Part shown: positions 23,330-34,397 of the stretch, piece by piece
Position numbering within the stretch: position 1 is the first letter of the stretch
Layout: each line of letters opens with the position of its first letter
From: Owenia fusiformis
Taxonomy: Eukaryota > Annelida > Polychaeta > Sabellida > Oweniidae
DNA length: 64,000 nucleotides
NCBI GenBank assembly: GCA_903813345.2
Contig: CAIIXF020000007.1
Coordinates: 1,123,730 to 1,187,729 of the forward strand
Direction of reading: 5' to 3'
Position numbers and translations under genes: made by a program
Notes under the pieces: model-generated
The model's input: the letters and a program-made list of their open reading frames with translations, nothing else
The model's database searches: none
Told to the model about the DNA's origin: nothing

Positions 23330-23752
23330 GTAGAGATGGACGCAATACTATCGAGCACAACTTCTGGACCTAGATCTGAGAACCTGTTCCTCTGTACATG
23401 GAGGTTGGGACATTAGTGAAAGGTAGGGTAACACTTCCCATCTACAGATGTCCCCGGGGCTCAACATCGCTTGCGTCTTTACTTATTTGGAATATTCTGA
23501 AGAAATTAAAGGCCCCATTTAAAATTCAAATATTTGAAAATTACAAAGTGAGCAACCTATCTAAATAGTTTTTTAAGTCATTAAAAGTAATATTTAAATG
23601 ATTAAAACTATATATCCAAACTTGACATGGGGCCTTTATCCATTTGATAAATAATTTTGTAGTGTCTGACAATGCAGACTGTCTCAGAGAATTTTTTAAA
23701 TATTAGCATATGTGAATACTGCTTTGATGGGTCTTATAATATATATAATATA

Positions 23753-25033
23753 CAGTAAAACCTGTCTAATCCGAACACCCACGGGACCAGCCAAAAGCGT
23801 TCAAATTGGCAGGTGTTCAAATTTCGAGGATTTTATTGGTGGGGGGGGGGATTTTCATTGTTCAGTCCACTATATTGAACACTTAATACTAAGTCAGAAA
23901 ACAATAAATGTTGTTGATGAGTTAATTCTACAATAGTCATATAGCCTATATGCTATGCTTTATTTATATTTTGAACAATATCATCGTTTTAGTAAAAAGA
24001 ACTCTTATGTTTTGGCAAAAACTTTGTAATACACTGTAAAAGTATATGATAGTCTCGTATGAAATCTTATGCTTATCAAATGACTTATCCCATATTATGG
24101 TAATATAGCACTGCTTTACTTTTGCTTGAAAAAGTCCTTCATTGTTGTTTGTTTCTTGGCACTTTTAGCATTAGCAATATTTGAGTAGATATCCTCTTCA
24201 AGTAAAAAGAATTTTTCATGAGTGTTCATTCGAGATGATGTATAATCCTTCAAAGTATCAAGGGCATTCAGGATGTCAGATGTTTGCCTTTTAGGAGACA
24301 TTTTAGTGATAGGATATTACAAAGTTGATTTTTTTCTCTTTCTTGTGATATAATCTTGTCTGCAAATGTCGTCTGTGCTGTCCTTGTGATTATAAAACAT
24401 TTGCTGATTGAATCTTAGCTATCATAACAGACCCATGGGATATAAAACAGTTAAGACCTGTTCATAATCCAAATCAAAAACATCCAGTTAATCTGCAATA
24501 AGGATAAACCAATTATCTCCCAGATTCTCACCTTTCTCTTAATCCAAATCAAAAACATTCAGTTCTTTTCTAAATCTTGTCTGCCAATGTCGTCTATGTT
24601 GTCCTTGTGATTATAAAACATTTGCTGATTGAATCTTAGCTATCACAACAGACCAATTGGATATAAAACAGTCAAGACCTGTTCATAATCCGAATCAAAA
24701 ACATCCAGTTAATTTACAATAAGGATAAACCAATTAACTCCTGTATTCACACCTTTCCAAAATATCCTGTTGTTTTCCACAAATTAGGGATGTCACTGAG
24801 ACTAAATAAGTTAGTTAGGACAATATTGGTTCTTTGATTACATTGTATATGTAAAGATAAATAACAACTATAACATTGACTCAATATTTGGCTATAATTG
24901 AAATGTCCAGACATTTGATTTCAAGGTTTTTTTAACATGGGAGTCAATGGGAGGAAAAAATGGGACCGAAAAAAAGTGTTCAAATTGGAAGGTGTTCGGA
25001 TTAGCCAGGTGTTCAGATATACAGGTTTTACTG
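23753..25033. mobile_element. Tigger/pogo-type element inserted in the right arm
   Basis: Ends are CAGTAAAACCTGTCTAATCC and its inverse ACAGGTTTTACTG, flanked by TA on both sides (23751-23752, 25034-25035). These ends match pogo/Tigger elements. The left arm of the palindrome lacks it. Inside is a direct duplication (24354-24530 and 24577-24745) containing ATAAAACATTTGCTGATTGA. Confidence 0.8.
24116..24301 (-). pseudogene. Tigger-type transposase C-terminal remnant
   Basis: 61 residues, MSPKRQTSDILNALDTLKDY ... KKQTTMKDFFKQK. The Q-T-T/K-x-x-D-F-F-K ending is the usual C-terminus of Tigger/jerky-type transposases. The DDE catalytic domain is absent, so the element is non-autonomous. Confidence 0.6.
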
Positions 25034-25339
25034 TATGTATGTTATTATTAAAATGTTTAAAAATGATTAAACTTTACTTTAAGGAACCAGGGCCAGTGTC
25101 TTGCATTTCAGGAAGGTTTAGCAAGGTGGAATGAGCACAGGGTCCATGCAGCAACCTCATCTAGCCATCCTTCCACTAAGACACTCTGCTGCAAAGTGCA
25201 GTTGGCTAGTTTAGGCTTAATGCGTTTGATGTAGAAATAGCTCCAGAAATAGTTCACCCCTCTTAGGAGGGACATAGGTATGTAAACTAGGTTGAAATTA
25301 CTGTTGAGCTCCCACCACCTGCTATAGCTTGAAAAATAC

Positions 25340-25864
25340 CAAGTTATCTTGCTTCCATCTGTTCTGGTCAATATGTGGTGTCTCTGAAGCCTTTGATTCT
25401 TTAAAAAAATTCTAAACATTTAAAATTTCTGGAGAGTGTATAAGGGCAATACCTATTAAATGTGCAGAAATGTACCTTTATCTTTATAAATGTGCAGAAA
25501 TGTAGACACCTACAAGACCTTCCATTCACTAAAAATTGTTAAATATTTCTGGAGAGTTGATTGGGGCAGAGTACCTCTACCCAAAAACTAGCTACACACT
25601 CCAGGACTTCCTAACTGATCCTGAAAGTGAGGAGGCAGCCAACATGGAGCCTGTTGAGGGTGATGCAGATGAGAGTTTTTGAAGAAGGGATTATGCATCT
25701 GGAGGAGTTCAATGCCCAAGATAGCATATATGTGCCCTATTCACGAGTGAACAGGAGGATTCTTCCTGATACTCTTGCCTTTCAATCTCAACCAACCCTC
25801 AACCAACTTCCAACTTGATTTCATTCACCTCCAGTGCAAGTGCTCCTCCAGCTCCTGCTCCAAG
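25340..25864 (+). pseudogene. Right-arm-specific region with exon-like fragments
   Basis: Reads EYLYPKTSYTLQDFLTDPES followed by EEAANMEPVEGDADESF and a stop. A second frame then reads FNAQDSIYVPYSRVNRRILP and leads to a donor-like AAG/GTATGT at 25864. The second piece is homologous to the left-arm exon at 15603-15765. It looks like the decayed end of the palindrome gene. Confidence 0.35.
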
Positions 25865-26499
25865 GTATGTTATGATTGCTCCTACTCCAGGGACTAGCTG
25901 TGTCCTGGTTAATCCGCCTTTTTTCCTAAAGTCGCGATACCCAGGAGTACGAAATCCTATAGGAAAAGAGTGGAGAAGAACAAGATGGACGGCAAAGCCA
26001 CTAAGCGATAGAGTGTCCAAGTTTAGTGAAGAGTGAAGACCGACAAACTTGTAATGCTACCTAGCCTAGCTAGAAGGTCCCAAGTCCTTGTAAAAGCAGA
26101 GGGCAAGTTTGTCAAAAATGAACATAAATGTGTTTTTACAATATTGTTCAAAGTTGTGTGGGCTTCACCAAGGAAGTAATATTCTTTGGTTTGGGTTCAA
26201 CTCCCAAATGACTTGATATTGTATTTACTTGTTACTGTTCTCTTCGTCTCTTCAATTCATTCCCATTAACATGATTAAACATGATTCAATTTTAAATGTA
26301 CAACTCCTCATTTGCATTACTAGACCCAATAAAAGATCTCTTGAAGGGATTTGATCATGATATGGCATGACATGATATAGTGATTTTAGATAGAGATTGA
26401 TTGTGACAATTGTGCTTGATTGTGCCAACAGATATACTTGATTTTGCTAAAATTAATCCATTTCACAAACCTGGCAATGTATTTACTAATTGCTCTAAA

Positions 26500-26935
26500 A
26501 AAATACTAGGACCTGCCCTCCAGATTTTTTTTACTTTTTCGACCCAAAATTTTGGGGAAGGCCTTAAGAAATGGGTATTTTGGGCATAATTTGGCCTTAA
26601 AGGGCATTTTTGGCCAATTTATCAAAAATGGGCCTTAACTTTGTTTTAAAAATTGGACTCAATTTTTGGTTTTAAAGGTGCAAGCTAAGAAATTTTTTTA
26701 CAGACTAAATTCCCCCCCCCCCTTGTTAATTTTTGGATCGGCCACTGCCTTCAGGGGCAGATCCAGAAACCAACAAAGGGGGAGGGGGGGGGGAGGGTGC
26801 AAATTTCAAGGCTGACAAAACAGTAAAAAAGGCCCAGTAATGCCCAAAAAGGCCCACTCGTTTTGGGGGCTTAATTTTTTTCTGGGCCCACCCAAGGGGG
26901 GGGGGTGTCCCTCCCCCAGATCCGCCAGTGAGCTT
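26500..26935. mobile_element. G-rich miniature elements, right-arm copies
   Basis: Counterpart of 14472-14960: TTGGATCGGCCACTGCC and GATCCGCCAGTGAGCTTG mark the ends, with poly-G tracts and interiors such as AATGGGCCTTAAC. Confidence 0.6.
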
Positions 26936-27198
26936 GTTCATCATACTAGTTACTTCATTCATAACCCTACGCCAAAACATCTCGTTAAAGGTCCGTTGCA
27001 TTTAAGTCAACATATCCATAGTTAAGAGTTAATTACGAGGAACCCTTCTAATAAAAGCAATGAAAATTCTGGTTTGAAAACTCTCGAAAATAACACGAAC
27101 GAGTCAAATAATGCACCGTTCGTTTTTTTGCAAAGGCGGGTTTGGATGACGGCAAACCCGGGTTTTGAGGGCGCGACTTATGGCAACGAGTGCTTCTG

Positions 27199-27481
27199 CA
27201 TTATTTCCACATTGTTATAACTCACTTTTTGCAGGTTTTGAGATAAGGATACTATCTTTCACAATTTTTCACGAGGAATTCATTTCTGAGGTCCATAACA
27301 ATGGATCTCATCTCCTTTTGGAGATATCCAGTGCCACATTGTTATAAGGGCAAAATGAGGAAAAAAACTTCAGGCCCACCTTGTCATATCCGCAGCAGAG
27401 CCAATCAGATTACATAAGTTTGATCATGTGACTTATAGTTATGATCATGTGACAAATAGTTATAACAATATGGAAATAATG
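27199..27481. mobile_element. 283-bp miniature inverted-repeat element
   Basis: CATTATTTCCACATTGTTAT at 27199 pairs, with one mismatch, with the inverse ending at 27481. It begins at the exact outer edge of the palindrome's right arm and is absent from the left edge. Confidence 0.6.
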
Positions 27482-28525
27482 GGACAGTCACTTACTAGTT
27501 TATTTTGTAGGTAATTAACAAAGGAGATCATAAATCATGACACTAAACATGTAGTACAAACAAAAGAAAGCAGATTTGCACATTATTTGTAAATAAAATA
27601 AAAGTTCATTCGGTGAACTTAATCAATTACTGACCTGTTATACCTTTACCAGTCAAAATGGAACATGAATAATATTCTGTATAATTTGATGGGCAGACTA
27701 ATGGTAAACGGACAATAACAAAATGGAAGTGAATAAAAATTCAGTTTTCAGGGTTATTTTGTTATTTCAAAAACAAGAAACCATAAAAAAGATGTGTTTT
27801 ATTAATTGTTCATCAGTGATTTTTGCTCTGCAAGGCTAACATATACACATGATTACCCAAATGAAAAAAGAAGTTACAAAAAATTACTACTCAGAAGTTA
27901 TGAAGCCCCGAACCTTCAACCTCTGATTTCTCAATATCAGCAAAAATGCAATTATGACAATGTGGAAATTAGGGGACGATACATGTACCTTCACTTTGGG
28001 CATTATACAAATAAAATTCAGTTTTAAAAAGTACATGTAGGCATGGGCTTTCAAGAGAGAAAGCCCATGATGTACATGTAGGTTAATAAATTCTTTTCAC
28101 TTTCACTTGATTATTAGATTACTAAACCTCAGCTGATAATCTTTGTAAATACAAAGTACAGAGTTACAGTATGTGCAAAACTGAAACCAATGTATGGATT
28201 GAGTTATCACCATATACTTAATAGTTATAGTAAAATAACTCTGAGATTGAAAACTGCATCTGTACATGTATGTATATTGTCTTCATTAAAAAGGCCAAGT
28301 ATGTCACTTTTGCTCAATGTGTGTTCTGGTATTATTTTACCAATGAAAAGTAAACAATTCTAATTACTCAGATGCGAGTTGGTAGTTACCAATTTCGCCA
28401 CCAGGTGGCTGATTCGGGGGAAATAACATGGCAGGGTATTGCAAAATTCCCTTAAACTTGAATATTCATCAGTTTTAGTGGTTCACTTTCACATTACCCT
28501 ATATCTGATAGTTATACAAATCAAA
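27482..28525. other. Intergenic, no gene recognised
   Basis: AT-rich sequence with short open frames but no domain. A small inverted repeat GGGCTTTC/GAAAGCCC lies near 28048-28070. Confidence 0.4.
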
Positions 28526-28529
28526 ATAT

Positions 28530-28797
28530 TGTAGCGGTAGCACAATTTTTATTATTAATTATATTCGTTCATTAATTACACATTGATACATTTTACTTTT
28601 AACATAACATTTATATGCGTTAAAAAGAGCAGAGTGTCCCCTTTTTAATGGTTTTTACCCCAGGTAAATCAGATTAGTATTTATTGAGTTATGACAATTT
28701 GAAAAACATGAGTAAATTGAGATTATTTCGTTTTGTCGGCACTGCCGTAATAGTTGTCCAGCTTTAGCGATCAATAATTTACTTAGATCTTGGACGG
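28530..28797 (+). repeat. 5' LTR of the outer element, first piece
   Basis: Begins TGTAGCGGTAGCAC and matches 40486-40753. It is broken at GACGG by the inner element. Confidence 0.92.
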
Positions 28798-28938
28798 TGT
28801 AATGATATGAACTTTGGAAGTTTACATTTCCGTTTGCCATCCTCCATCACTAATGTGTAGTTTGCCATTTGACCTCAATAAATCCTAGTTTTAGTGTCTA
28901 CCTTCTAGAAACCATGTTGTTTGTCAAACTATCTTACA
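28798..28938 (+). repeat. 5' LTR of the nested Ty3/gypsy element
   Basis: Starts TGTAATGATATGAACTTTGG, ends ACTATCTTACA, and is identical by eye to 33141-33281. An ATAAATCC stretch may be part of its polyadenylation signal. Confidence 0.95.
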
Positions 28939-28958
28939 TGGTGTCATAAAGTGGGATA
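28939..28958 (+). promoter_or_regulatory. Primer-binding site, tRNA-Leu-like
   Basis: TGGTGTCATAAAGTGGGAT sits directly after the LTR. It resembles the complement of a leucine tRNA 3' end (TGGTGTCAGAAGTGGGAT, from memory), the primer I recall for Steamer-like elements. Confidence 0.6.
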
Positions 28959-29025
28959 AAACAGCTAAATCATCTAAATCTCGAACATTAGATCAAGCAT
29001 TTGGACAGAGTAGTGTCAATTCATC

Positions 29026-32000
29026 ATGTCTGAGCTATTCTCTAAACCAAAACCTCTGAGACTTTCTGGAAATCTGGCAGAAAACTACAGACAATTTAAG
29101 CAATCTTTTGACTTTTATTTGACTGCAACAGAGAAGAATGAAAAATCTTCAGAAGTCAAGCTTGCTATATATATGAACTGTTTGGGGGAGGAATGTATCC
29201 CGATATATAATTCATTCTCATTCACTGATGCAGAGGACAAAACAAAATTCAAGGATGTTGAGAAAAAATTCAGTGCCTACTGTGAACCCAGAAAAAACAT
29301 TACTATGATGAGACATTATTTTCTCAAGCGTCACCAAAAAGAAGGTGAGACGGTGGACCAATACATTACTGACTTACGCCTCAAAGCCAAAGATTGTGAG
29401 TTTGGCGATCTGGAAGAATCTCTTATCAGGGATCAAATAATATCTGGTATCCTTGATGAACAATTACAATCTCGGCTGTTGGATAAATCACAGCAAGTAG
29501 AGGATTTTAAACTTGATCTATGTGTTAAAATGTGCCAGTCTGCCGAATTCTCAAAGTTACACAGGACTGAATTCCGAAAAGCTGCAGCAGTTGATGCAAC
29601 CTATCAAAAGTCAAGGTCAGGCATGAATAGCTCCAAATTAGCATCAACCAGTAGTAGCGAGTGCCCTAATTGTGGACAGACCCACCCAGATGACAAATCA
29701 AAGTGTCCCGCATTCGGGAAACAGTGCCATTATTGCAAGCGATCGAACCACTTTATTCAAAAATGCCGAAAACGAGAATACAATCGTCAGAAAGTACATA
29801 CTGTAGAACAGGAAGAAGATGTTGAAGCATTCTTCATTAACAGTATCTCGTCAACTTCGTGTTCCAGTCAAGGGATGTTTCTGCATACCAGTATACATGA
29901 CTGCAACATCTCCTTCAAATTAGATACTGGTGCGCAGTGCAATACACTACCATATGCGACCTACAAAAATATTTCAAGCCCTCCACCCATATCCCAAGTT
30001 GACAGAAAACTGATTTCGTACTCCGGCCATCAAATACCCTGTCGCGGTGAAACTACCCTCCCCATATCACACAATAATCATGAATACCAGGTGAACTTCA
30101 TGATTGTGGATCAATATAGTGAGCCAATCCTCAGCCTGGGCAGTTGTTTAGAGCTGGGGCTGATCAGTGCATTATATTCAATAACATCGCAAGATCCCAA
30201 AATAATTCTCGACCAGCACAATGACCTATTTTCGGGATTAGGTCACATTGGGGAATGCCATATCACCCTGGATCCCAATATATCGCCTGTAATCCACCCA
30301 TCTCGAAGTGTCCCTTATTCCCAAATAGAGCTTGTCAGAAGTGAGCTCTCGCGAATGGAGTCAAGTGGCATTATCACCCCTATATCTGAGCCTACTGATT
30401 GGGTGTCCTCTATGTTAATTGTGGAAAAACCAGGGAAAATCCGCCTAGTTCTTGACCCTAGGGACCTGAATAAAGCCATAAAAAGGGAACAATTTCCATA
30501 TCCAACAATTGAACAAGTCTCTGCCAAAATAGAGGGAGCCACAGTATTCTCAACCCTAGACGCCGGTCAAGCATTCTATCAAGTCTCGTTAGATGAAGAA
30601 AGTTCGAAATTGACGACATTCAATACGCCATTTGGCCGTTATAGATTCCTACGAATGCCATTTGGTATATCTTGTGCGCCTGAAGTTTTCCAAGCCAAAA
30701 TGTCCCAAATGTTTGACGACATACCGGGATGTGCTGTAATCATGGACGATATTTTGATTTATGGAAGGGATATGAATGAACACAATGATCGACTGACGGC
30801 TGTCTTAGAAAGAGCCAAAGCTATGAACTTAACTCTAAATCGTGAGAAGTGCAAAATCGCCCAATCAAGTGTGACATACATCGGTCATGTTCTCAGTGCC
30901 GAAGGATTACGTCCGGATCCACGCAAAATAGAGGCCATCCTGAAAATGCCTACTCCAATATCTAAGCAGGATCTTCGTCGGTTTATGGGATCAGTGACTT
31001 ATCTCAGTAAATTCATACCAAATTTGTCAACATTGAATGCTCCACTACGCGACCTGTTAAAAGAAGACATCCCCTGGCAATGGGATGAAGTGCATGAACA
31101 ATGTTTTCAAAGACTCAAAACAAAACTCACTGAAGCACCTGTACTCCGATTTTACGATGTTAATCTGCCTGTGACAATCTCGTGTGATGCATCATCAGAG
31201 GGCCTAGGCGCTACCTTGTGGCAAGAAGAACACCCAATTCATTATGCGTCACGGTCGCTTACTTCTGCAGAAAAGTCCTATGCACAAATCGAAAAAGAAA
31301 TGCTAGCAATCGAATTCTCTGCGACAAGATTTCACCAGTACATATATGGAAAAAACGTTACTGTGGAATCCGACCATAAACCACTCGAGAGTCTGTTCCG
31401 CAAACCTCTTGCCACCGCCCCATTGCGGATCCAGAAAATGATGTTAAAACTGCAAAAATACGACCTCAATGTGAAATATGTACCAGGAAATAAACTATTT
31501 CTTGCTGATACACTCAGTCGCGCATTTATCCATGACCCTGACCCTACACAGGAAATATATGAAATATCTTCCATTGATAATCTCCCGATTTCCCAAGAAC
31601 GCCTTAGTGAAATGAGACAGGCCACAGCAAATGACGTGATTTTGCAAAAGTTGTTGCATACAACACAAAAGGGTTGGCCAAATAACAGAAAATGTTGTGA
31701 CAATGACCTAAAGCAATATTGGAACTTTAGAGAAGAGATAACAGTGGATAATGGCATCATTCTCAAAGGATCTAGAATAGTCGTCCCTACCACATTACGA
31801 CCAAAGATGCTAGAAGCCCTCCATGAATCTCACCTTGGAATAGAGAAAACAAGACGACGTGCACGTGATATCTTGTTTTGGCCTGGCATGAATGAGCATA
31901 TAGCAGACACTGTTGAGAGGTGCGCCATTTGTCAGCGCCATGCTAACGCCCAAGCAAAGGAGCCTATGATATGCTCCGAAGTACCACAAAGCCCCTATGA

Positions 32001-32040
32001 AATAGTAGGATCTGACATTTTTTCATATACTATCATATGA
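29026..32040 (+). CDS. Ty3/gypsy Gag-Pol polyprotein, frameshifted within integrase
   Basis: 1,004 residues from the ATG in CATCATGTC. The Gag capsid-like region covers about 1-200. Two zinc-knuckle-like motifs follow near 215-250 (CPNCGQTH and the canonical CHYCKRSNHFIQKC, C-x2-C-x4-H-x4-C). Aspartic protease has LDTGAQ near 302. Reverse transcriptase has VILTY-type motifs ending in the MDDIL catalytic box near 575. RNase H has CDASSEGLG near 725 and SDHKPL near 785. The integrase zinc domain (HESHLGIEKT ... CAICQRH) and the first catalytic Asp (VGSDIF) close the frame. A TGA at 32038 follows a short local repeat of CATAT that shifts the frame; the rest continues at 32075. Confidence 0.92.
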   Translation: MSELFSKPKPLRLSGNLAENYRQFKQSFDFYLTATEKNEKSSEVKLAIYMNCLGEECIPIYNSFSFTDAEDKTKFKDVEKKFSAYCEPRKNITMMRHYFLKRHQKEGETVDQYITDLRLKAKDCEFGDLEESLIRDQIISGILDEQLQSRLLDKSQQVEDFKLDLCVKMCQSAEFSKLHRTEFRKAAAVDATYQKSRSGMNSSKLASTSSSECPNCGQTHPDDKSKCPAFGKQCHYCKRSNHFIQKCRKREYNRQKVHTVEQEEDVEAFFINSISSTSCSSQGMFLHTSIHDCNISFKLDTGAQCNTLPYATYKNISSPPPISQVDRKLISYSGHQIPCRGETTLPISHNNHEYQVNFMIVDQYSEPILSLGSCLELGLISALYSITSQDPKIILDQHNDLFSGLGHIGECHITLDPNISPVIHPSRSVPYSQIELVRSELSRMESSGIITPISEPTDWVSSMLIVEKPGKIRLVLDPRDLNKAIKREQFPYPTIEQVSAKIEGATVFSTLDAGQAFYQVSLDEESSKLTTFNTPFGRYRFLRMPFGISCAPEVFQAKMSQMFDDIPGCAVIMDDILIYGRDMNEHNDRLTAVLERAKAMNLTLNREKCKIAQSSVTYIGHVLSAEGLRPDPRKIEAILKMPTPISKQDLRRFMGSVTYLSKFIPNLSTLNAPLRDLLKEDIPWQWDEVHEQCFQRLKTKLTEAPVLRFYDVNLPVTISCDASSEGLGATLWQEEHPIHYASRSLTSAEKSYAQIEKEMLAIEFSATRFHQYIYGKNVTVESDHKPLESLFRKPLATAPLRIQKMMLKLQKYDLNVKYVPGNKLFLADTLSRAFIHDPDPTQEIYEISSIDNLPISQERLSEMRQATANDVILQKLLHTTQKGWPNNRKCCDNDLKQYWNFREEITVDNGIILKGSRIVVPTTLRPKMLEALHESHLGIEKTRRRARDILFWPGMNEHIADTVERCAICQRHANAQAKEPMICSEVPQSPYEIVGSDIFSYTII

Positions 32041-32971
32041 TTATCTTCTAACTGTAGACTACTACTCTACATTCGTGGAAGTGAACCTTTTACAAGAATT
32101 GGATTCGAAAACAACTATAAACGCTCTGAAGTCCCAGTTTGCTAGACATGGCATACCGAAGAAAGTGCGATCTGATAATGGGCCCCAATACTCTAGCCAT
32201 GAATTCTCTGAGTTTGCAACCGAATATGGCTTTAAACACGATACGTCATCTCCAACTTTCGCCCAGTCCAATGGCGCCTCAGAGAAGGCTGTCCAGACAA
32301 CAAAAAACATTCTTAAAAAAGCACATGAAGATAAAAGAGATCCATACTTGGCTCTGTTGGAGTTACGAAATACGCCCATAGATGGAGTTAGTGCTTCCCC
32401 ATCACAACTTCTTATGTCCCGACGCACCAGGACCCGTCTCCCAATTAATCCAGAGCTTTTGACTCCCGAAGTGGTCAAAGATGTTCCACAAAAGCTAGAA
32501 CAAAGAAAACTAACACAAAAACGATTTTACGATCAGAAGGCGGGAAAAGATCTGCCAGTCTTAAAGCCAAATGAAATGGTCAGATATAAGAGTGGAGAAG
32601 AGTGGAAACCAGCTATGGTGGTAGCACATGATTCACATCCCCGTTCTTACCAAGTAAGAAACTCCTTGGGAAACACCTTGCGTCGAAATAGAAAGGACAT
32701 TAGAAAGACCAAGGAGGAGTTTGATATCCCTGTGAAAACTACCAGCAACCGGGATATCCCAATTCCAGATAAACTCGATCCCAACCTTGACTCAGGCTCT
32801 ACCCACCCCATGCCCATGGCTGTAGGTCCTGATCAGACTCCCTTCAGTCCCTTGCCCAGTCCCCCAGTGCCTGATCAGACTCCATTGTCTCCAAGTGCCC
32901 AACCTGAAGCAACTCCACCTAGGAGAACACGGTATGGAAGGACTGTCGTTAAACCACTAAGATACCAGTGA
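32028..32971 (+). pseudogene. Remainder of Ty3/gypsy integrase, other frame
   Basis: Continues the integrase core after the frameshift. The second Asp is in SDNGPQYSS and the Glu is in NGASEKAV, with exactly 35 residues between them (DD35E). A C-terminal DNA-binding-like region (QKRFYDQKAGKDLPVL, WKPAMVVAHDSHPRSYQV) and a proline-rich tail follow. There is no chromodomain. It ends at a TGA shortly before the purine tract. Confidence 0.88.
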
Positions 32972-33140
32972 TAAGGAGTCAAAAGAACTGGTTGTAACAT
33001 AAAAACATTGAGCCTTATTAAGTTAACATTGCATATACTTATAAGTAGTAATATAGGTTCACATAAAGGACTTTGAGATTTATTAGATTAGTATCATTGA
33101 TATTTTTAAAGAACAGTATAGTTTATTCTTAGAAGGGGGA

Positions 33141-33281
33141 TGTAATGATATGAACTTTGGAAGTTTACATTTCCGTTTGCCATCCTCCATCACTAATGTG
33201 TAGTTTGCCATTTGACCTCAATAAATCCTAGTTTTAGTGTCTACCTTCTAGAAACCATGTTGTTTGTCAAACTATCTTACA
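33141..33281 (+). repeat. 3' LTR of the nested Ty3/gypsy element
   Basis: Identical by eye to 28798-28938; preceded by the purine tract AGAAGGGGGA. Confidence 0.95.
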
Positions 33282-33917
33282 GACGGGTCACTTTGAAGTT
33301 TTAATTAGTTTGACAAGTTGACAACTTGGGCTGGTCTCCGCCCCCTTAATTTGCATATTTCTCGAACGATCGTAAGACTTTTGTTGGGAAAGTCAGTCCT
33401 GAGTTTGTATCTGAGATAGGAGGTTCAATTTCTCCATTTTTATAAAGTCTCAAGTTTGTATCTGAAAGTGATAATACGTATACGAATATTTCGGCATCTG
33501 ATCAAGTTTTACATAAGATTTTGGATTTTAAAGGCTTTGGATTATAATTACGATCATTTGTAACTGGATTTACTAGTATTGGATTTATAATTGGATTTAT
33601 ACTTCGATTACATTCACAGAAATCATCATGTCTTACCAGCCTACAAGGTAAATAAAGTTTATTGTTATAAAGTTTAGTTCATTTCTTTTGTCCAGTTATT
33701 TCAATCTCATCAATTAGTAAATTACTCCATCCATTAGACATGTTAGAGCGATACAAAATCCTTTCATACACAAGACGAAGCCACAACATCATCTTTCCAG
33801 TGCCTTATTTTAATTAACGGGGTTTCCGCTCGGCCCATTCTTTCCAGTATTTATTATTTTGACCATATTGATTTCATACTGGTGAAAAACATTTCATTTT
33901 AAATAACTCCCGCCACA
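33282..33917 (+). repeat. 5' LTR of the outer element, second piece
   Basis: Resumes with the duplicated GACGG and matches 40749-41384, ending CTCCCGCCACA. It contains ATGTCTTACCAGCC followed by a GTAAATAAAG that could serve as splice donor and poly(A) signal (AATAAA). Confidence 0.92.
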
Positions 33918-34397
33918 CTGTTGGCTTAGCGTTGGGATTTGCAAGATATTTAACGTTATATTTTTGTCATTGACCTGAGATAATATTTTGCATTTTCTTG
34001 TGGTGTTAAAGGCTTGTATTTTTCTCGCAAAACTTGAGATAACTTCACGGTAACTTTGCAGTGCAAACTTGGGACTCACCATTTATAATTCGGGGGGATT
34101 TTTCCTCACTGATGTCATTTCATTGTTTTATTAACAGTGCCCAAGTGAACTTTAGTAGTGTAAGTCGACCCAAATCGGATCTACATTGTTCATACTTGAG
34201 TACATGTATATGATAATACTCCTTAGCAATTGGTTTTCTACAGAATGCAGTAATAAAGGGTCCATGTTAATTCGGTGGTCGTAAATCTGTATTTGAGAAA
34301 CTAGTTCTTTGAGAGTTGTGATATATTGCAATATTGTATTGGTTGCAGGCGCCCGTAATTGTCCTGTATATTGTAATATTGTATTTTGTTTGTAGAT

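Larger units (their letters stand above)
21041..27198. repeat. Right arm of the 13.3-kb imperfect palindrome
   Basis: Inverted counterpart of 13874-20910, ending TGGCAACGAGTGCTTCTG. It carries a private Tigger-like insertion (23753-25033) and lacks the left arm's Helitron, 481-bp segment and AT hairpin. A block at about 25340-25825 has no counterpart in the left arm. Confidence 0.95.
28798..33281 (+). mobile_element. Ty3/gypsy retrotransposon nested in the outer 5' LTR
   Basis: A 4,484-bp element with two 141-bp LTRs, read here as identical, flanked by a 5-bp duplication GACGG (28793-28797 and 33282-33286). A TGGTGTCATAAAGTGGGAT primer site follows the 5' LTR and a GAAGGGGGA tract precedes the 3' LTR. 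The uninterrupted target is seen in the outer 3' LTR at 40748-40756 (TGGACGGGT). Domain order gag, protease, RT, RNase H, integrase is that of Ty3/gypsy. The short LTRs and single gag-pol frame fit the Mag clade, to which Steamer belongs. Confidence 0.95.

Noticed and set aside
13874-27198. Palindrome as an assembly fold-back artefact
   Set aside because: The arms differ by several private insertions, a 481-bp deletion and point changes, which a duplicated read or contig would not show; still worth a long-read check.
31332-32478. Minus-strand frames of 138-153 residues
   Set aside because: Shadows of the Ty3/gypsy pol frame.
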